DNA of 64,000 bases, taken from the NCBI GenBank assembly GCA_949297145.1, contig CASFQO010000011.1, forward strand, positions 1 to 64,000, given 5' to 3'. The notes under the pieces are model-generated. The model searched no databases, was not told where the DNA came from, and saw nothing but the letters and a program-made list of their open reading frames with translations. Source of the stretch: an uncultured Alphaproteobacteria bacterium. GTDB lineage: Bacteria; Pseudomonadota; Alphaproteobacteria; RF32; CAG-239. Shown here one piece after another: positions 30,578-39,409 of this stretch; position 1 is the first letter of the stretch; each line of letters begins with the position of its first letter. The position numbers were made by a program, and so were the translations under genes.

Positions 30578-30826
30578 ATGGCAGAAAATGAAGTTGGCGG
30601 CATAGACAGCACCAGATTAAATTCCTTGATTGAGCGAATTGAGCGCTTAGAAGAAGAAAAGAAAGGAATTTCTTCAGACATCAGAGACATTTATGCAGAA
30701 GCTAAAGGCGTTGGATTTGATGTAAAAATCATGAAAGCCATCATCAAATTAAGAAAGATGAATCAAGCAGATCGTGATGAACAAGAATTTCTGCTTGAGA
30801 CCTATCGTAAAGCATTAAACGTATAA
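30578..30826 (+). CDS. gapR: GapR-family nucleoid-associated protein (DUF2312)
   Basis: 82 residues, entirely helical by composition: LNSLIERIERLEEEKKGISSDIRDIYAEAKGVGFDVKIMKAIIKLRK is the typical DUF2312 core. In Caulobacter, GapR binds AT-rich overtwisted DNA ahead of replication forks and transcription complexes. The family is essentially alphaproteobacterial, which places this genome. It has a good TTGTCA/TAAAGT promoter and a shared terminator. Confidence 0.93.
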   Translation: MAENEVGGIDSTRLNSLIERIERLEEEKKGISSDIRDIYAEAKGVGFDVKIMKAIIKLRKMNQADRDEQEFLLETYRKALNV

Positions 30827-30843
30827 TAAAACAGTTTCAAAAT

Positions 30844-30880
30844 AAAAGCACCGTAAAAAAGCGGTGCTTTTATTTTTTAT
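30844..30880. terminator. Bidirectional terminator between gapR and aaxC
   Basis: AAAAGCACCG (30844-30853) pairs with CGGTGCTTTT (30862-30871). T-rich tails lie on both strands, so it serves both convergent genes. Confidence 0.82.
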
Positions 30881-30884
30881 CCGA

Positions 30885-32369
30885 TTACGCGCTGACAATA
30901 CCGGTAGACATAGCATAAATAGCAAACAAAGCCGCCACGACCAATATCACCGCTGCAAACCTTTCTCCGGTAGAAAATGCCGGTTCGTTCGGAGCACTTT
31001 GCCGACGTGCGTGGATATAAACCGGAATTCCCACCGCCATAAAAATAAGCGCCATCAACAGATAACTTAAACCGGCCGCATAAATCAGCCATAACGCGTA
31101 TACGGCACCCAAAACGGCCGATAACAACGCATACGAACGTGCGATATAAAATCCTTGCGGATACTCATGATCTTCACAGAGTTTCCATAAATACATCGCA
31201 CTGGCAAAATAAGCCGGCAGCACCATAACGCTCGTGATGCTGAGCATCGTATTCCATGCATTACCGGAAAAATAAACCATCAGCATAAAAAACTGCATCA
31301 AGCCGCTTGTAACATATAACGAAACAGATGGAGCCTGTGCTGCATTTTCTTTAGCAAATTCTTTCGGAAACGTCCCGTTTTCAGCCGCAGCCTGCGGAAT
31401 TTGCGCCGTAACCATCGTCCAAGCAAGCCAGCTCGTCAAAACCGAAATAAGCAAGCCGATATTCATAATATAAGCGCCCCATTTACCGATAATCGGTTCC
31501 AATACGGCCGCAGTAGAAGGATTCGGCATTTTAGCCAACTGTTCTTGCGTAAACAAGCCATACGGCAAAATAGAAAGCAACACATAAATCAACAAACACG
31601 CACCAAACCCCAACAGCGTCGCCGTACCGACAGCTTTAGGATTCTTCGCATGTTTAGACATTACCACCGCCCCCTCAATACCAATAAAGGCCCAAAGTGT
31701 AACGAGCATTGTCCCTTTAATTTGGTTAGAAACATCACCGAGAGAACGCTCATTTTCACCCCAAAAGTCAAACGAAAATCTATCGGAATGAAAGAAGATA
31801 AGCAAAACCACAATAAAGAACAACAGCGGCGCAATTTTAGCAACCGTTCCAATCAAATTAATAATCGTTGCCTGCTTAATTCCCTTCAAAACCAGAGCAT
31901 TAAATCCCCAAATCAAGAGTGAGCCGCCGATAATAGAATAAAATCCGTTTCCGCCGGCAAAATACGGTGGAAAGAAATAATTAAGCGCATCCATGGTAAT
32001 CACGGCATACCCGACATTACCGCAAATTTGACAAAGCCAATATGACCACCCGATAGTAAACCCGACATAAGGCCCAAACCCGGCCCGACTATACATATAA
32101 ATACCGGCAGTCAAATCCGGTTTTACAACAGAAAGAATACGAAACGTATTCGCAATAAAAAAGACACCGATACCGGTAATCAACCAGGCTAACAACACCG
32201 CGCCGACCGACGCGCCGGCAGCCATATTTTGGGGGAGGCTATAGATGCCTCCTCCAATCATTGAACTGACAACAACGCCGGCAAGAGCCAAAACACCAAG
32301 TTGACCACCGCCGGAAGTTTTATTTTCCGAAGCCGTGTCTGCAACTTTTGAATTGTCTTTATTTGCCAT
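30885..32369 (-). CDS. aaxC: APC-family arginine:agmatine antiporter
   Basis: 494 residues with about twelve to thirteen membrane spans. The N-terminal GVVVSSMIGGGIYSLPQNMA is the substrate-binding GxG-type segment of the basic amino-acid/polyamine antiporter group (AdiC, ArcD, AaxC). LWAFIGIEGAVVMSKHAKNP is the conserved TM6/loop region. Immediately upstream is a pyruvoyl arginine decarboxylase of the chlamydial AaxB type, which argues for arginine/agmatine exchange. ArcD-type arginine/ornithine exchange is the alternative, but no arginine deiminase genes are in view. AAGGA lies seven bases before the ATG. Confidence 0.82.
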   Translation of the reverse strand: MANKDNSKVADTASENKTSGGGQLGVLALAGVVVSSMIGGGIYSLPQNMAAGASVGAVLLAWLITGIGVFFIANTFRILSVVKPDLTAGIYMYSRAGFGPYVGFTIGWSYWLCQICGNVGYAVITMDALNYFFPPYFAGGNGFYSIIGGSLLIWGFNALVLKGIKQATIINLIGTVAKIAPLLFFIVVLLIFFHSDRFSFDFWGENERSLGDVSNQIKGTMLVTLWAFIGIEGAVVMSKHAKNPKAVGTATLLGFGACLLIYVLLSILPYGLFTQEQLAKMPNPSTAAVLEPIIGKWGAYIMNIGLLISVLTSWLAWTMVTAQIPQAAAENGTFPKEFAKENAAQAPSVSLYVTSGLMQFFMLMVYFSGNAWNTMLSITSVMVLPAYFASAMYLWKLCEDHEYPQGFYIARSYALLSAVLGAVYALWLIYAAGLSYLLMALIFMAVGIPVYIHARRQSAPNEPAFSTGERFAAVILVVAALFAIYAMSTGIVSA

Positions 32370-32425
32370 TGTATTATCCTTTACACATCAAAACATCTTT
32401 GTAAGCATAGTCAAACAAAGTTCAG

Positions 32426-33007
32426 CTAAATTTTCGCTGCCGGAGCGTGTTCAAAATTAAGGAAGCCCAAACACGTCAAGCAATACCCGAATTGCTGTTC
32501 AATATTGATGTAATTATGATACATTTGGAATTCGCTATGCTTTTCAACACCGCGGATTTCCAATTCATGATTAAGAGATTTATTAAGCCACATCTCGGCA
32601 TGACCTTTAGCAATATCGTCATCAATATGCGTATCAAAATATTCCACATATTCAGCCGCCCATCCGCCGATAAGCTCACCGTGTTTATCTTTTCCCCAAC
32701 AAATACCGACACCGGTTGCAATAGCTTTATGATCATCACGATTAGCCCCGTTTCCGGCCATAATCACTTCCAAAACGGCACCGTGTTTAAATTGATCCAC
32801 AACCTTATCAACCGGCACGATATGACCATAAACTTCTTTAGGTAAAACGGAGGTATAAGGAATAACGTTAAAGTTTTCAATTTTAGCCTGCATCAAAGCA
32901 GAATCATAACAAAAAGTTTCAAACGGTTGTGGCGGAATACCATCATTTGCCTGCCCTGCGCCACCGGTAATAAATGCTAATGTCGGAAATCTAACACCTT
33001 CTGTCAT
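32426..33007 (-). CDS. aaxB: Pyruvoyl-dependent arginine decarboxylase (AaxB type)
   Basis: 193 residues. The proenzyme self-cleaves at a Thr-Ser bond to form a pyruvoyl cofactor; here [10 protein letters not shown] puts Thr52-Ser53 at the position known for the chlamydial enzyme. The segments [53 protein letters not shown] and [19 protein letters not shown] closely match my recollection of Chlamydia AaxB. The product is agmatine, consuming one proton. It is first in an operon with aaxC (56-bp gap, no terminator). AGGAGAAG precedes the ATG. Confidence 0.92.
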   Translation of the reverse strand: MTEGVRFPTLAFITGGAGQANDGIPPQPFETFCYDSALMQAKIENFNVIPYTSVLPKEVYGHIVPVDKVVDQFKHGAVLEVIMAGNGANRDDHKAIATGVGICWGKDKHGELIGGWAAEYVEYFDTHIDDDIAKGHAEMWLNKSLNHELEIRGVEKHSEFQMYHNYINIEQQFGYCLTCLGFLNFEHAPAAKI

Positions 33008-33080
33008 TTTCTTCTCCTATAAATAAAAATTACGAACTAAGACAAGAGAAGAAATAATGTATTTTTTGAAGATTTAAACG

Positions 33081-33102
33081 TATCTAACCTAAAGTTTAGA
33101 TA
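33081..33102. promoter_or_regulatory. 22-bp inverted repeat upstream of aaxB
   Basis: TATCTAA (33081-33087) and TTAGATA (33096-33102) form perfect 7-bp arms around 8 bp, 74 bp upstream of aaxB and 19 bp beyond the rsmA stop. It could be an operator for the decarboxylase operon. It has no adjacent T-run, so it is a poor intrinsic terminator. Confidence 0.4.
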
Positions 33103-33120
33103 TATAGCTGCAAGAACAGA

Positions 33121-33951
33121 TTAAGCCCTAGCCAAATCAAGATATTGTTGCGCCGTAAGATTCTCTGCTCGCAAAGTTAAATCAATCCCAAGTTTTTGTG
33201 CCTTTTCTGCCAAATTCGGAACCGACTTCAAACTTTGTCGTATCATTTTGCGTCGTTGTCCAAAAGCAAGCTCGGTCAACTTTTCAACTTTTGCCAACAC
33301 ATTTTCATCCAACAAATTTTCTTTAGGCAAAAACAAGAGCACCGAAGACCAAATTTTCGGCGCCGGCACAAAACACGTCGGCGGCAAATCAAACAACTTC
33401 ACCACCTCGCACTGCAACTGTGCCATCACCGAAATACGCCCATAATCTTTTGTCCCGATATGAGCGGTAATTCTATCAGCCACTTCTTTTTGAAACATCA
33501 ACGTCAAACTTTTATAGCACCCCATATGCTTCAACCATCCGGTTAAAAGCACCACTGAAATATTGTAAGGTAAATTACTGACAATGTGAAATTTGCCGTC
33601 AGCTTTAGATTTAGCACAAAAATCAAACTTCAGCGCATCCCCTTCAAGAATTTCCAACTGCGGATAAAAGCCCTGAATTTCATGCAAAATATCCAAACAT
33701 CTTGCATCCATTTCAATAACCGTCATTTTCTGCGGATTTTGCCGCAAAACCGCCTGCGTCAGACCACCGGGTCCCGGCCCGATTTCAACCACGTTTTCAT
33801 GGCTTAAATCTTTCAGTTTCTGCGCGTTTAAGGAAAGCCGCATAATTTTATCGGTAATATTACCGTCTAACAAAAAATTTTGCCCTAATGCTTTTTTAGC
33901 CATTAAGCCGTATTTTTCTACAAAAAATTTTGTTGTCGGCACTTCAACCAT
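33121..33951 (-). CDS. rsmA: 16S rRNA dimethyladenosine transferase
   Basis: 276 residues from the ATG at 33951, chosen because TAGGA lies seven bases upstream; an in-frame ATG at 33972 has no ribosome-binding site. SAM motifs: KKALGQNFLLD, VEIGPGPGGLTQAVL, the catalytic NLPYN and the C-terminal FGQRRKMIRQSL. It dimethylates the two adjacent adenines near the 3' end of 16S rRNA. In many proteobacteria the order is lptD-surA-pdxA-rsmA; here rsmA follows surA directly, without pdxA. Confidence 0.96.
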   Translation of the reverse strand: MVEVPTTKFFVEKYGLMAKKALGQNFLLDGNITDKIMRLSLNAQKLKDLSHENVVEIGPGPGGLTQAVLRQNPQKMTVIEMDARCLDILHEIQGFYPQLEILEGDALKFDFCAKSKADGKFHIVSNLPYNISVVLLTGWLKHMGCYKSLTLMFQKEVADRITAHIGTKDYGRISVMAQLQCEVVKLFDLPPTCFVPAPKIWSSVLLFLPKENLLDENVLAKVEKLTELAFGQRRKMIRQSLKSVPNLAEKAQKLGIDLTLRAENLTAQQYLDLARA

Positions 33952-33980
33952 CGTTTTTCCTAAAAGCTCCATTTTTCAAA

Positions 33981-35111
33981 TCAGAATTTTTTTTCAACCA
34001 CAGCCTGATTGCGCAAATCGCGAATATATTTATTGGCAATTTCATCGGTTTTACGATTTTTAATAAATTCGCGCACTTCATCTTCTGTCGGCATCTTTTG
34101 TTTGTCGGTAGCCGGATTATAAATTCTATCCATTTTAAAGATATAATAATCCGTCCGATAAGGAATAGCCTGAGAAACTTGTCCCTCTTTCAAATTGCGA
34201 ATTACCTTATCAAGCGGTGCCGGAAGTTGCCCCACTGCAACCCAACCAAGCTTTCCGCCCGAAGGGGCACTGGCACTCTGTGAAAATTGCGCCGCATACA
34301 GTTCAAAACGCGGATCTTTGCGTAAGATATCCACTAATTCATCAATATGCTCGCCGTCTTTACGCTTAATCACAATTTCCGAAACCATATACTTAGGTGT
34401 ACTCATATCTTTTTTAATCCGTGCAAATTCATCTTGCACTTCGCGTTCAGACACGCCCACACCGCTCATATTGACTTTATTGTTAACCAGCTTATTCCAC
34501 AACAGATTAGCCTTAATTTGTGTCATAAACACATCTTTGCTGACATGATACTCTTTGAGTACTTTATTAAATTTTCCGGCCGGAACGCCATTAGCTTTTT
34601 CAAAATTCCGATAAGCATCGCGCACTTCTTTATCCGAAACATGAACGCCTTGTTTCTCGGCTTCCTGCAATTTAATTTTTTCATCAATAGTATTTTGAAG
34701 CACCTTATCCGAAACCATTTTCTTATTTTTGGCATTAGCATTAAGCCCCGTTGTCAAAGAAAACAAATTAGCTCTTTCCTGCAAATCTTTATTAGAAATC
34801 ATTTCTCCGTTAATGGTCGCCATGATTTTCCACCCCGAACCAAACAAGTTATAGGGTCTAAAGACCGCCTGTTCTTTTTTTAATTTCGCCTCTTGTTCAG
34901 CCTTTTGACGAGCCTGTTCCTCAGCCTCTTGTTGAGCCCGACGTTCCATTTCCATCTGCGCCTCAGGTCCTCTTTTAAACATGATAGAATTAGAAGTAGA
35001 AGTACGAACCGCTTTATCCAAACCGGATAAATCCACATCAGCAGCCCACGCTGTAGAAGACACCAACGCGCCCAAGGCAATCAAACCAAGTCCTCTTTTA
35101 AGCAACATCAT
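33981..35111 (-). CDS. surA: Periplasmic peptidyl-prolyl isomerase/chaperone SurA
   Basis: 376 residues from the ATG at 35111, which has AGGAG five bases upstream; the open frame extends to 35228 but that part lies in lptD and encodes no signal. Signal peptide at about 1-25 (LALGALVSSTAWAA-like, cleaved before DVDLSG). An acidic/glutamine coiled segment (about 48-78) precedes the SurA N-domain and one parvulin domain (about 230-330: YMVSEIVIKRKDGE to SAPSGGKLGWVAVGQLP). It helps outer-membrane proteins such as LptD, its upstream neighbour, to fold. Confidence 0.92.
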   Translation of the reverse strand: MMLLKRGLGLIALGALVSSTAWAADVDLSGLDKAVRTSTSNSIMFKRGPEAQMEMERRAQQEAEEQARQKAEQEAKLKKEQAVFRPYNLFGSGWKIMATINGEMISNKDLQERANLFSLTTGLNANAKNKKMVSDKVLQNTIDEKIKLQEAEKQGVHVSDKEVRDAYRNFEKANGVPAGKFNKVLKEYHVSKDVFMTQIKANLLWNKLVNNKVNMSGVGVSEREVQDEFARIKKDMSTPKYMVSEIVIKRKDGEHIDELVDILRKDPRFELYAAQFSQSASAPSGGKLGWVAVGQLPAPLDKVIRNLKEGQVSQAIPYRTDYYIFKMDRIYNPATDKQKMPTEDEVREFIKNRKTDEIANKYIRDLRNQAVVEKKF

Positions 35112-35124
35112 CAATACTCCTTTA

Positions 35125-37461
35125 TTACTCAGAGCCCATTCCACCCAATGTCTTGAAGAAGAACGTAACCCCAAATTCATAATCATTATCCAAAGTCGGA
35201 TCATCATAATTATATTTCTTCGCCACAAATGCCAGTTTTAAGCATTCATCTTCATAAATAAGTTGTCCGCCATGTTCCAAAGAACCGCCGTTATCGGTCA
35301 AATCAATACGGTCATAAACCGAAACGGACCAATCCTTTGTCAGCTTAGAATTAATCGAGAAATAAAGCTCTTTACGTTCGCTTGCTTTATAGTACGAATT
35401 CTGGTTAGGTTGCAAATAGATATAAGATGTATAGACATTAAAAATATCTGTTCCGACCTTTGCACCCAATTCACTATATTTCAGTTCAAAATCATCTTTA
35501 TCCAACCGATACCGATAATTTAAGTCCAAATACTTATTAGGCGACGCATAAACACGACCGACATAGTCAGAAAGCCTGCTATTGTTATCAACACCGTTAA
35601 CAGCCTCCATAAACGAACTGTTATCAGAAAATTGATAACTCTGCGCAATAAAGGCCGAAGTCCGCCCTAAGATATTACCATATGAGCTCCAATTCAAACC
35701 ATAGCTGATACGACTTCCGTCATCATTTCTGTCATAGCCGGCATATCTATCCAAGCTCAAAATATTCGTATCGTCAAATTCCACATCAGCACTATCTGCA
35801 TTAGGAATTTTTTCAATATCATTATCGTTATCCGGAGCCAAAACCGCCACAACAACCGGCTCTAAAATTTGTCTGGACGTATCCGTTGCACGCACAAAAG
35901 GCAACCGCCACTCAACGCCTAACTGCGGAAAGATTCTCGCCAATGTTCCGTCATAATCATCGGTTGTATTATACATATAATCATCCACATAATACACATC
36001 CGATTTAACCGATGCCACAAATTTATATTGCTCACCATAATTACTCGTATACGGCAACTCCCAAGAGTTAATCATCGTCAAGCGTTGCGATTCTTCATCA
36101 TTATCCCGATAAACCGACGCCGAGCTGATATTTGTTTTAAAATAAGCGCCATACTGATTAGCATCACTGATATGTTCATATTCCATATACGGAGCCACCG
36201 TCGGCAAGCTTCTCATTCTGTTTTGAAATTCGGCATTATTCGAAGCTTTCAAGCTATAGCTGGTCAGCTTATAATAATACCCTTCAATAGTTGCGTAATC
36301 ACGTCCCTCAAAACGTTCAAAAGAAAGCTTAGATGTCAACCACGGGTCATCACGCCCTTCCAAATCCATATCTTTCAGATAAAACACATCGGATACATAG
36401 TTTAAGTCAAGGTTAGCCACCCAATAGTCATTAATTTCATATCGTGCATCTAAGAATAAATTACCGCGGCGCTTTGGACGATTAAAAGTTTTATAATCGA
36501 CCTTATCATAGTCCTTACCATCATCTTCCAAATAAGTACCCTCAGCTTTAATTTCTCCATTATAAAAATACTGCCGATACTGTCCGCCCCAAACAATACC
36601 TCTGTCTGTGGTAAAATAGGGTGAAAAAATAACATCCGTTTGATCAGAAACATTCCAGAAATATGTCGGCTGAATATACTGCCCGGTATAGGAAGTACTC
36701 CCCATTGAAGTCATCAACAACCCCGAACGTCTCTTAACTTCAGGCGACGGGTGGCTCAAAAACGGCGTATAGAAAACTGGAATATCTTTAACCCTCAACA
36801 CGGCATCATTATAGTTAATATTCTGCCCCTTTGCATCATAATTAACTTTTCTGGCATCAATCCGCCAAAGCGGAGATTTTCCGTTACAAATATCACACGC
36901 TGTATAAGAAGCATTGCGCATTTGTCTGTTATCATTAACTTTTTTAACAAAAGAATCCGCCCAAATACGAGATTCGTCGCGCATAATAACTTTAACTTTA
37001 TTAACATCGGCGCGCTTCATTCTTTCAGAGAGTGTGATTTTATCCGTATAGAGAACACTACCGTCTGCTTCCGTCAAAACGGCATTACCTTCAGCAACAA
37101 TAATATCTTTTTTCTGGTCATACCACAATCTGTCGCAAATCAGCTCCAAATCACCACGAGTAACAACCACATTTCCCTTCGCCAAAATAACCGCATTAGC
37201 CTCATCGGTTTCCATCTCATCGGCCGAAAAGAAAATTTCCTGTTCCGGTTCAGCTTTTCCCTTTTCATCTTGAGCTTTTGAGCTATCCTCATCAAGCGAA
37301 GGCATAATATCGGTCATATTCCCCGGAGAAAATTCTGCTTTTGGAGAAACCGATGTATTTTTACGCACAATAGCGCCGGCCTGCGGTTCATTAGCCGCAT
37401 AAAGAGGCACAGCCACCAACACCAGAGCGATTGCTGTCAAACAAGATTTAAAATTCATCAT
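35125..37461 (-). CDS. lptD: LPS-assembly outer-membrane protein LptD
   Basis: 778 residues. Signal peptide at about 1-22. A periplasmic OstA/jellyroll domain (about 73-180: FFSADEMETDEANAVILAKG, LICDRLWYDQ) is followed by a large barrel from about 225 (PSPEVKRRSGLLMTSMG is characteristic). Cysteines in CDICNGKSPLWRID match the first Cys pair of the family. It inserts LPS into the outer leaflet. The start overlaps the lptF stop by 14 bp, and surA follows 13 bp downstream, so it is one operon. Confidence 0.95.
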   Translation of the reverse strand: MMNFKSCLTAIALVLVAVPLYAANEPQAGAIVRKNTSVSPKAEFSPGNMTDIMPSLDEDSSKAQDEKGKAEPEQEIFFSADEMETDEANAVILAKGNVVVTRGDLELICDRLWYDQKKDIIVAEGNAVLTEADGSVLYTDKITLSERMKRADVNKVKVIMRDESRIWADSFVKKVNDNRQMRNASYTACDICNGKSPLWRIDARKVNYDAKGQNINYNDAVLRVKDIPVFYTPFLSHPSPEVKRRSGLLMTSMGSTSYTGQYIQPTYFWNVSDQTDVIFSPYFTTDRGIVWGGQYRQYFYNGEIKAEGTYLEDDGKDYDKVDYKTFNRPKRRGNLFLDARYEINDYWVANLDLNYVSDVFYLKDMDLEGRDDPWLTSKLSFERFEGRDYATIEGYYYKLTSYSLKASNNAEFQNRMRSLPTVAPYMEYEHISDANQYGAYFKTNISSASVYRDNDEESQRLTMINSWELPYTSNYGEQYKFVASVKSDVYYVDDYMYNTTDDYDGTLARIFPQLGVEWRLPFVRATDTSRQILEPVVVAVLAPDNDNDIEKIPNADSADVEFDDTNILSLDRYAGYDRNDDGSRISYGLNWSSYGNILGRTSAFIAQSYQFSDNSSFMEAVNGVDNNSRLSDYVGRVYASPNKYLDLNYRYRLDKDDFELKYSELGAKVGTDIFNVYTSYIYLQPNQNSYYKASERKELYFSINSKLTKDWSVSVYDRIDLTDNGGSLEHGGQLIYEDECLKLAFVAKKYNYDDPTLDNDYEFGVTFFFKTLGGMGSE

Positions 37462-38569
37462 TTATCTCCTTAGAGCGTTTCTTGCGCCACGACGGAGTTT
37501 TCCAAAGCAATCCTCCCGCAATAAACAACGGCAAAAAGCAATTAAGATACATCAAAACAATAATCCAATCATATTTACGCGCCATATTGGCAAAAGTCAT
37601 ATCCAAAGCCTGCACCAAAATCATCGCCAAAATAGAAATAGTAATAACCTTTCCCTGCCCGCGACGATTAAAGTTAGAAATAAGCAATCCCGTACAAGCC
37701 AACAACGCAAAAATCAAATTAAACCACGGTGCCAAGATACGGCGATGCGCTTCTGCACGAAAAGCCCTAGCTTCTTTTTCGGAAACCCCTTCTTTATCGG
37801 CTTCAGAGAATAATTCAGAAATACTTCTTTCGCGCACACTTTTATCTTTTTTGCGCGCCACGGAAACATCGCCAAAATCAACCACATAATCATCAAACGT
37901 CATCGAAGAAAATTGTCCGCTTTTCTTATTCATCACCTGACGCGTACCGTTTCTTAACAAGATTTTCGGACCGATATCCGTATATTCCAGTGTACCGCTT
38001 TCAGCCACTGTCACAACCTTTTCTTGCGGATTCTTCCCGTCGCTCACTAAAATCCCTTGCACCGTGCCGTCATCCAAAAATTTATCAATAAAGACCGTCA
38101 TATTATTCTTAAACGACGTAAAAGCCCCTTCGCGCAGCATCATTTTAGAGAAGCTGTTTTTCACCTCATATTCCAAATCCCGAAATTTACCTTCCGCCAC
38201 CGGAATACCGACATTAAGTACAAAAACATTAAACAGCGCCAAAATAAGCCCGATACCAATAGCCGCTCTGGCAATCACAACCGAGCTGATACCAACCGCT
38301 TTCATAACCACCAATTCACTATCCATAAGCAAACGATTATAAACAAACATAACCGCCACAAAAAGCGCAATCGGAGAAAGAATGGTAAAGACGCGCGGCA
38401 TCAAGAGTGATGTCATCTCCACAAACAAATAAACCGGCAACCCTTTATCGGTTACCATTTCCACAAAACGAAGCGACTGTGTCAGCCAAAGCATGGACAT
38501 CAGGGAGAGGGCCACAAGCAAAAAACCGGTTATAATTTGCTTGGCTATATAGATATCTAATATTTTCAT
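37448..38569 (-). CDS. lptF: LPS export permease, LptF/LptG family
   Basis: 373 residues with six membrane spans in the YjgP/YjgQ arrangement: three N-terminal (within about 12-125), a periplasmic beta-jellyroll of about 150 residues, and three C-terminal spans from about 280 (APWFNLIFALLACTGLLIS). LptF and LptG with LptB2 extract LPS from the inner membrane. The usual partner gene would follow at once, but lptD comes next, so the second permease must be elsewhere. I call it LptF by its leading position; LptG is possible. Confidence 0.85.
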   Translation of the reverse strand: MKILDIYIAKQIITGFLLVALSLMSMLWLTQSLRFVEMVTDKGLPVYLFVEMTSLLMPRVFTILSPIALFVAVMFVYNRLLMDSELVVMKAVGISSVVIARAAIGIGLILALFNVFVLNVGIPVAEGKFRDLEYEVKNSFSKMMLREGAFTSFKNNMTVFIDKFLDDGTVQGILVSDGKNPQEKVVTVAESGTLEYTDIGPKILLRNGTRQVMNKKSGQFSSMTFDDYVVDFGDVSVARKKDKSVRERSISELFSEADKEGVSEKEARAFRAEAHRRILAPWFNLIFALLACTGLLISNFNRRGQGKVITISILAMILVQALDMTFANMARKYDWIIVLMYLNCFLPLFIAGGLLWKTPSWRKKRSKEINDEF

Positions 38570-38738
38570 AACCCTTAAGCTAACCTATTAAAACTTATTT
38601 TTCAAACTTTATTTTCAGAAACTCTACGTTTTAAAATCTTAAAAAAAAGTATTTAAATTAAAATATTTAAGCAAACTTTGCCTCTCTTTTTACCACACTT
38701 ATCCCTTTGCTACACAAACATCTCTATGATTTTAAAAA

Positions 38739-38773
38739 CAAAAAAGCAGAATTTAATAATTCTGCTTTTTTTA
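38739..38773. terminator. Intrinsic terminator of the 154-aa gene
   Basis: AGCAGAATT (38745-38753) pairs with AATTCTGCT (38758-38766); A-tract upstream and T-tract downstream make it work on either strand. It ends the minus-strand gene at 38787. The rest of the gap to lptF (38570-38738) is AT-rich with nothing recognised. Confidence 0.8.
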
Positions 38774-38786
38774 ATCGGAAAATAAA

Positions 38787-39251
38787 TTAAATATCCAGCC
38801 CCTGCCGCCATTTATCCAAACCGGGATCGGATTTAGCCAGTTCTGCCAAATAATCAGCGCTTTCGTCTTCAAAACAAAATTCTTCGTCGTAGATACTAAG
38901 CAAGTCCAAATCTTTCCGCCGAATAAGCGCTTTTTCTAAGTGAGCCGACAAGCCGCGTCTTTCCGAACTCATCAAAAAACAAGCCACCAAGAATTTAGAA
39001 CCTTTTTCAATCAACAGCTCACATAAATTTTCATGTTCACACCAGATAACAAAACAGTCCTTTAATAACCGCCAGCTATCACGTGTCAGAATATTGAGAA
39101 AAAAATCTTCTTCCACATTTTCCGTCCATGACCAATAGCACGCAACCATCTTTAACTCACCCTGCGTTACAAGAAGTTTTTTCTGTTCATCCGATAAAAC
39201 TTTCCGTTCATTTACGAGCTGATAAATCTCTGTTAATTTACAATTTTCCAT
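38787..39251 (-). CDS. Hypothetical helical protein, SD-less accessory gene
   Basis: 154 residues from the ATG at 39251; a TTG nine bases earlier is in frame. Helical, with no signal or membrane span. The segment ENLCELLIEKGSKFLVACFLMSSERRGLSAHLEKALIRRKDLDLLSIY resembles the C-terminal part of the neighbouring 237-aa protein (LLTNASKKMLMVFLRRCKRNSL, KELDLLWLKKDMELLDTY), so the two share a helical module. No ribosome-binding site is visible. It has its own promoter (39296-39323) and terminator (38739-38773). Function unknown. Confidence 0.7.
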   Translation of the reverse strand: MENCKLTEIYQLVNERKVLSDEQKKLLVTQGELKMVACYWSWTENVEEDFFLNILTRDSWRLLKDCFVIWCEHENLCELLIEKGSKFLVACFLMSSERRGLSAHLEKALIRRKDLDLLSIYDEEFCFEDESADYLAELAKSDPGLDKWRQGLDI

Positions 39252-39295
39252 AAGACACAAAAATTAGTGAAACAATAATATTTTCTTTCAGGCAA

Positions 39296-39323
39296 ACACT
39301 AACACATGTTTACATTTCGTCAA
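39296..39323 (-). promoter_or_regulatory. Predicted promoter of the 154-aa gene
   Basis: Minus strand TTGACG (39323-39318), 16-bp spacer, TAGTGT (39301-39296); a leader of about 38 nt to the ATG. Same architecture as the promoter at 40164-40191. Confidence 0.5.
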
Positions 39324-39335
39324 CATTTTTGTACA

Positions 39336-39366
39336 TAAAAAGCAGAGTTCAAAAAGAACCCTGCCG
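39336..39366 (-). terminator. Intrinsic terminator of the 237-aa gene
   Basis: On the minus strand GCAGGGTTC pairs with GAACTCTGC (one G-T pair) around TTTTT, then TTTTT. Confidence 0.78.
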
Positions 39367-39409
39367 ATAATCGTTAAAATAAAATTTGCATCTGCCCTAA
39401 AAATAGCGT

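Noticed and set aside
35112-35228. N-terminal extension of SurA
   Set aside because: It overlaps the lptD coding region, is not signal-like, and the ATG at 35111 has a proper Shine-Dalgarno and signal peptide.
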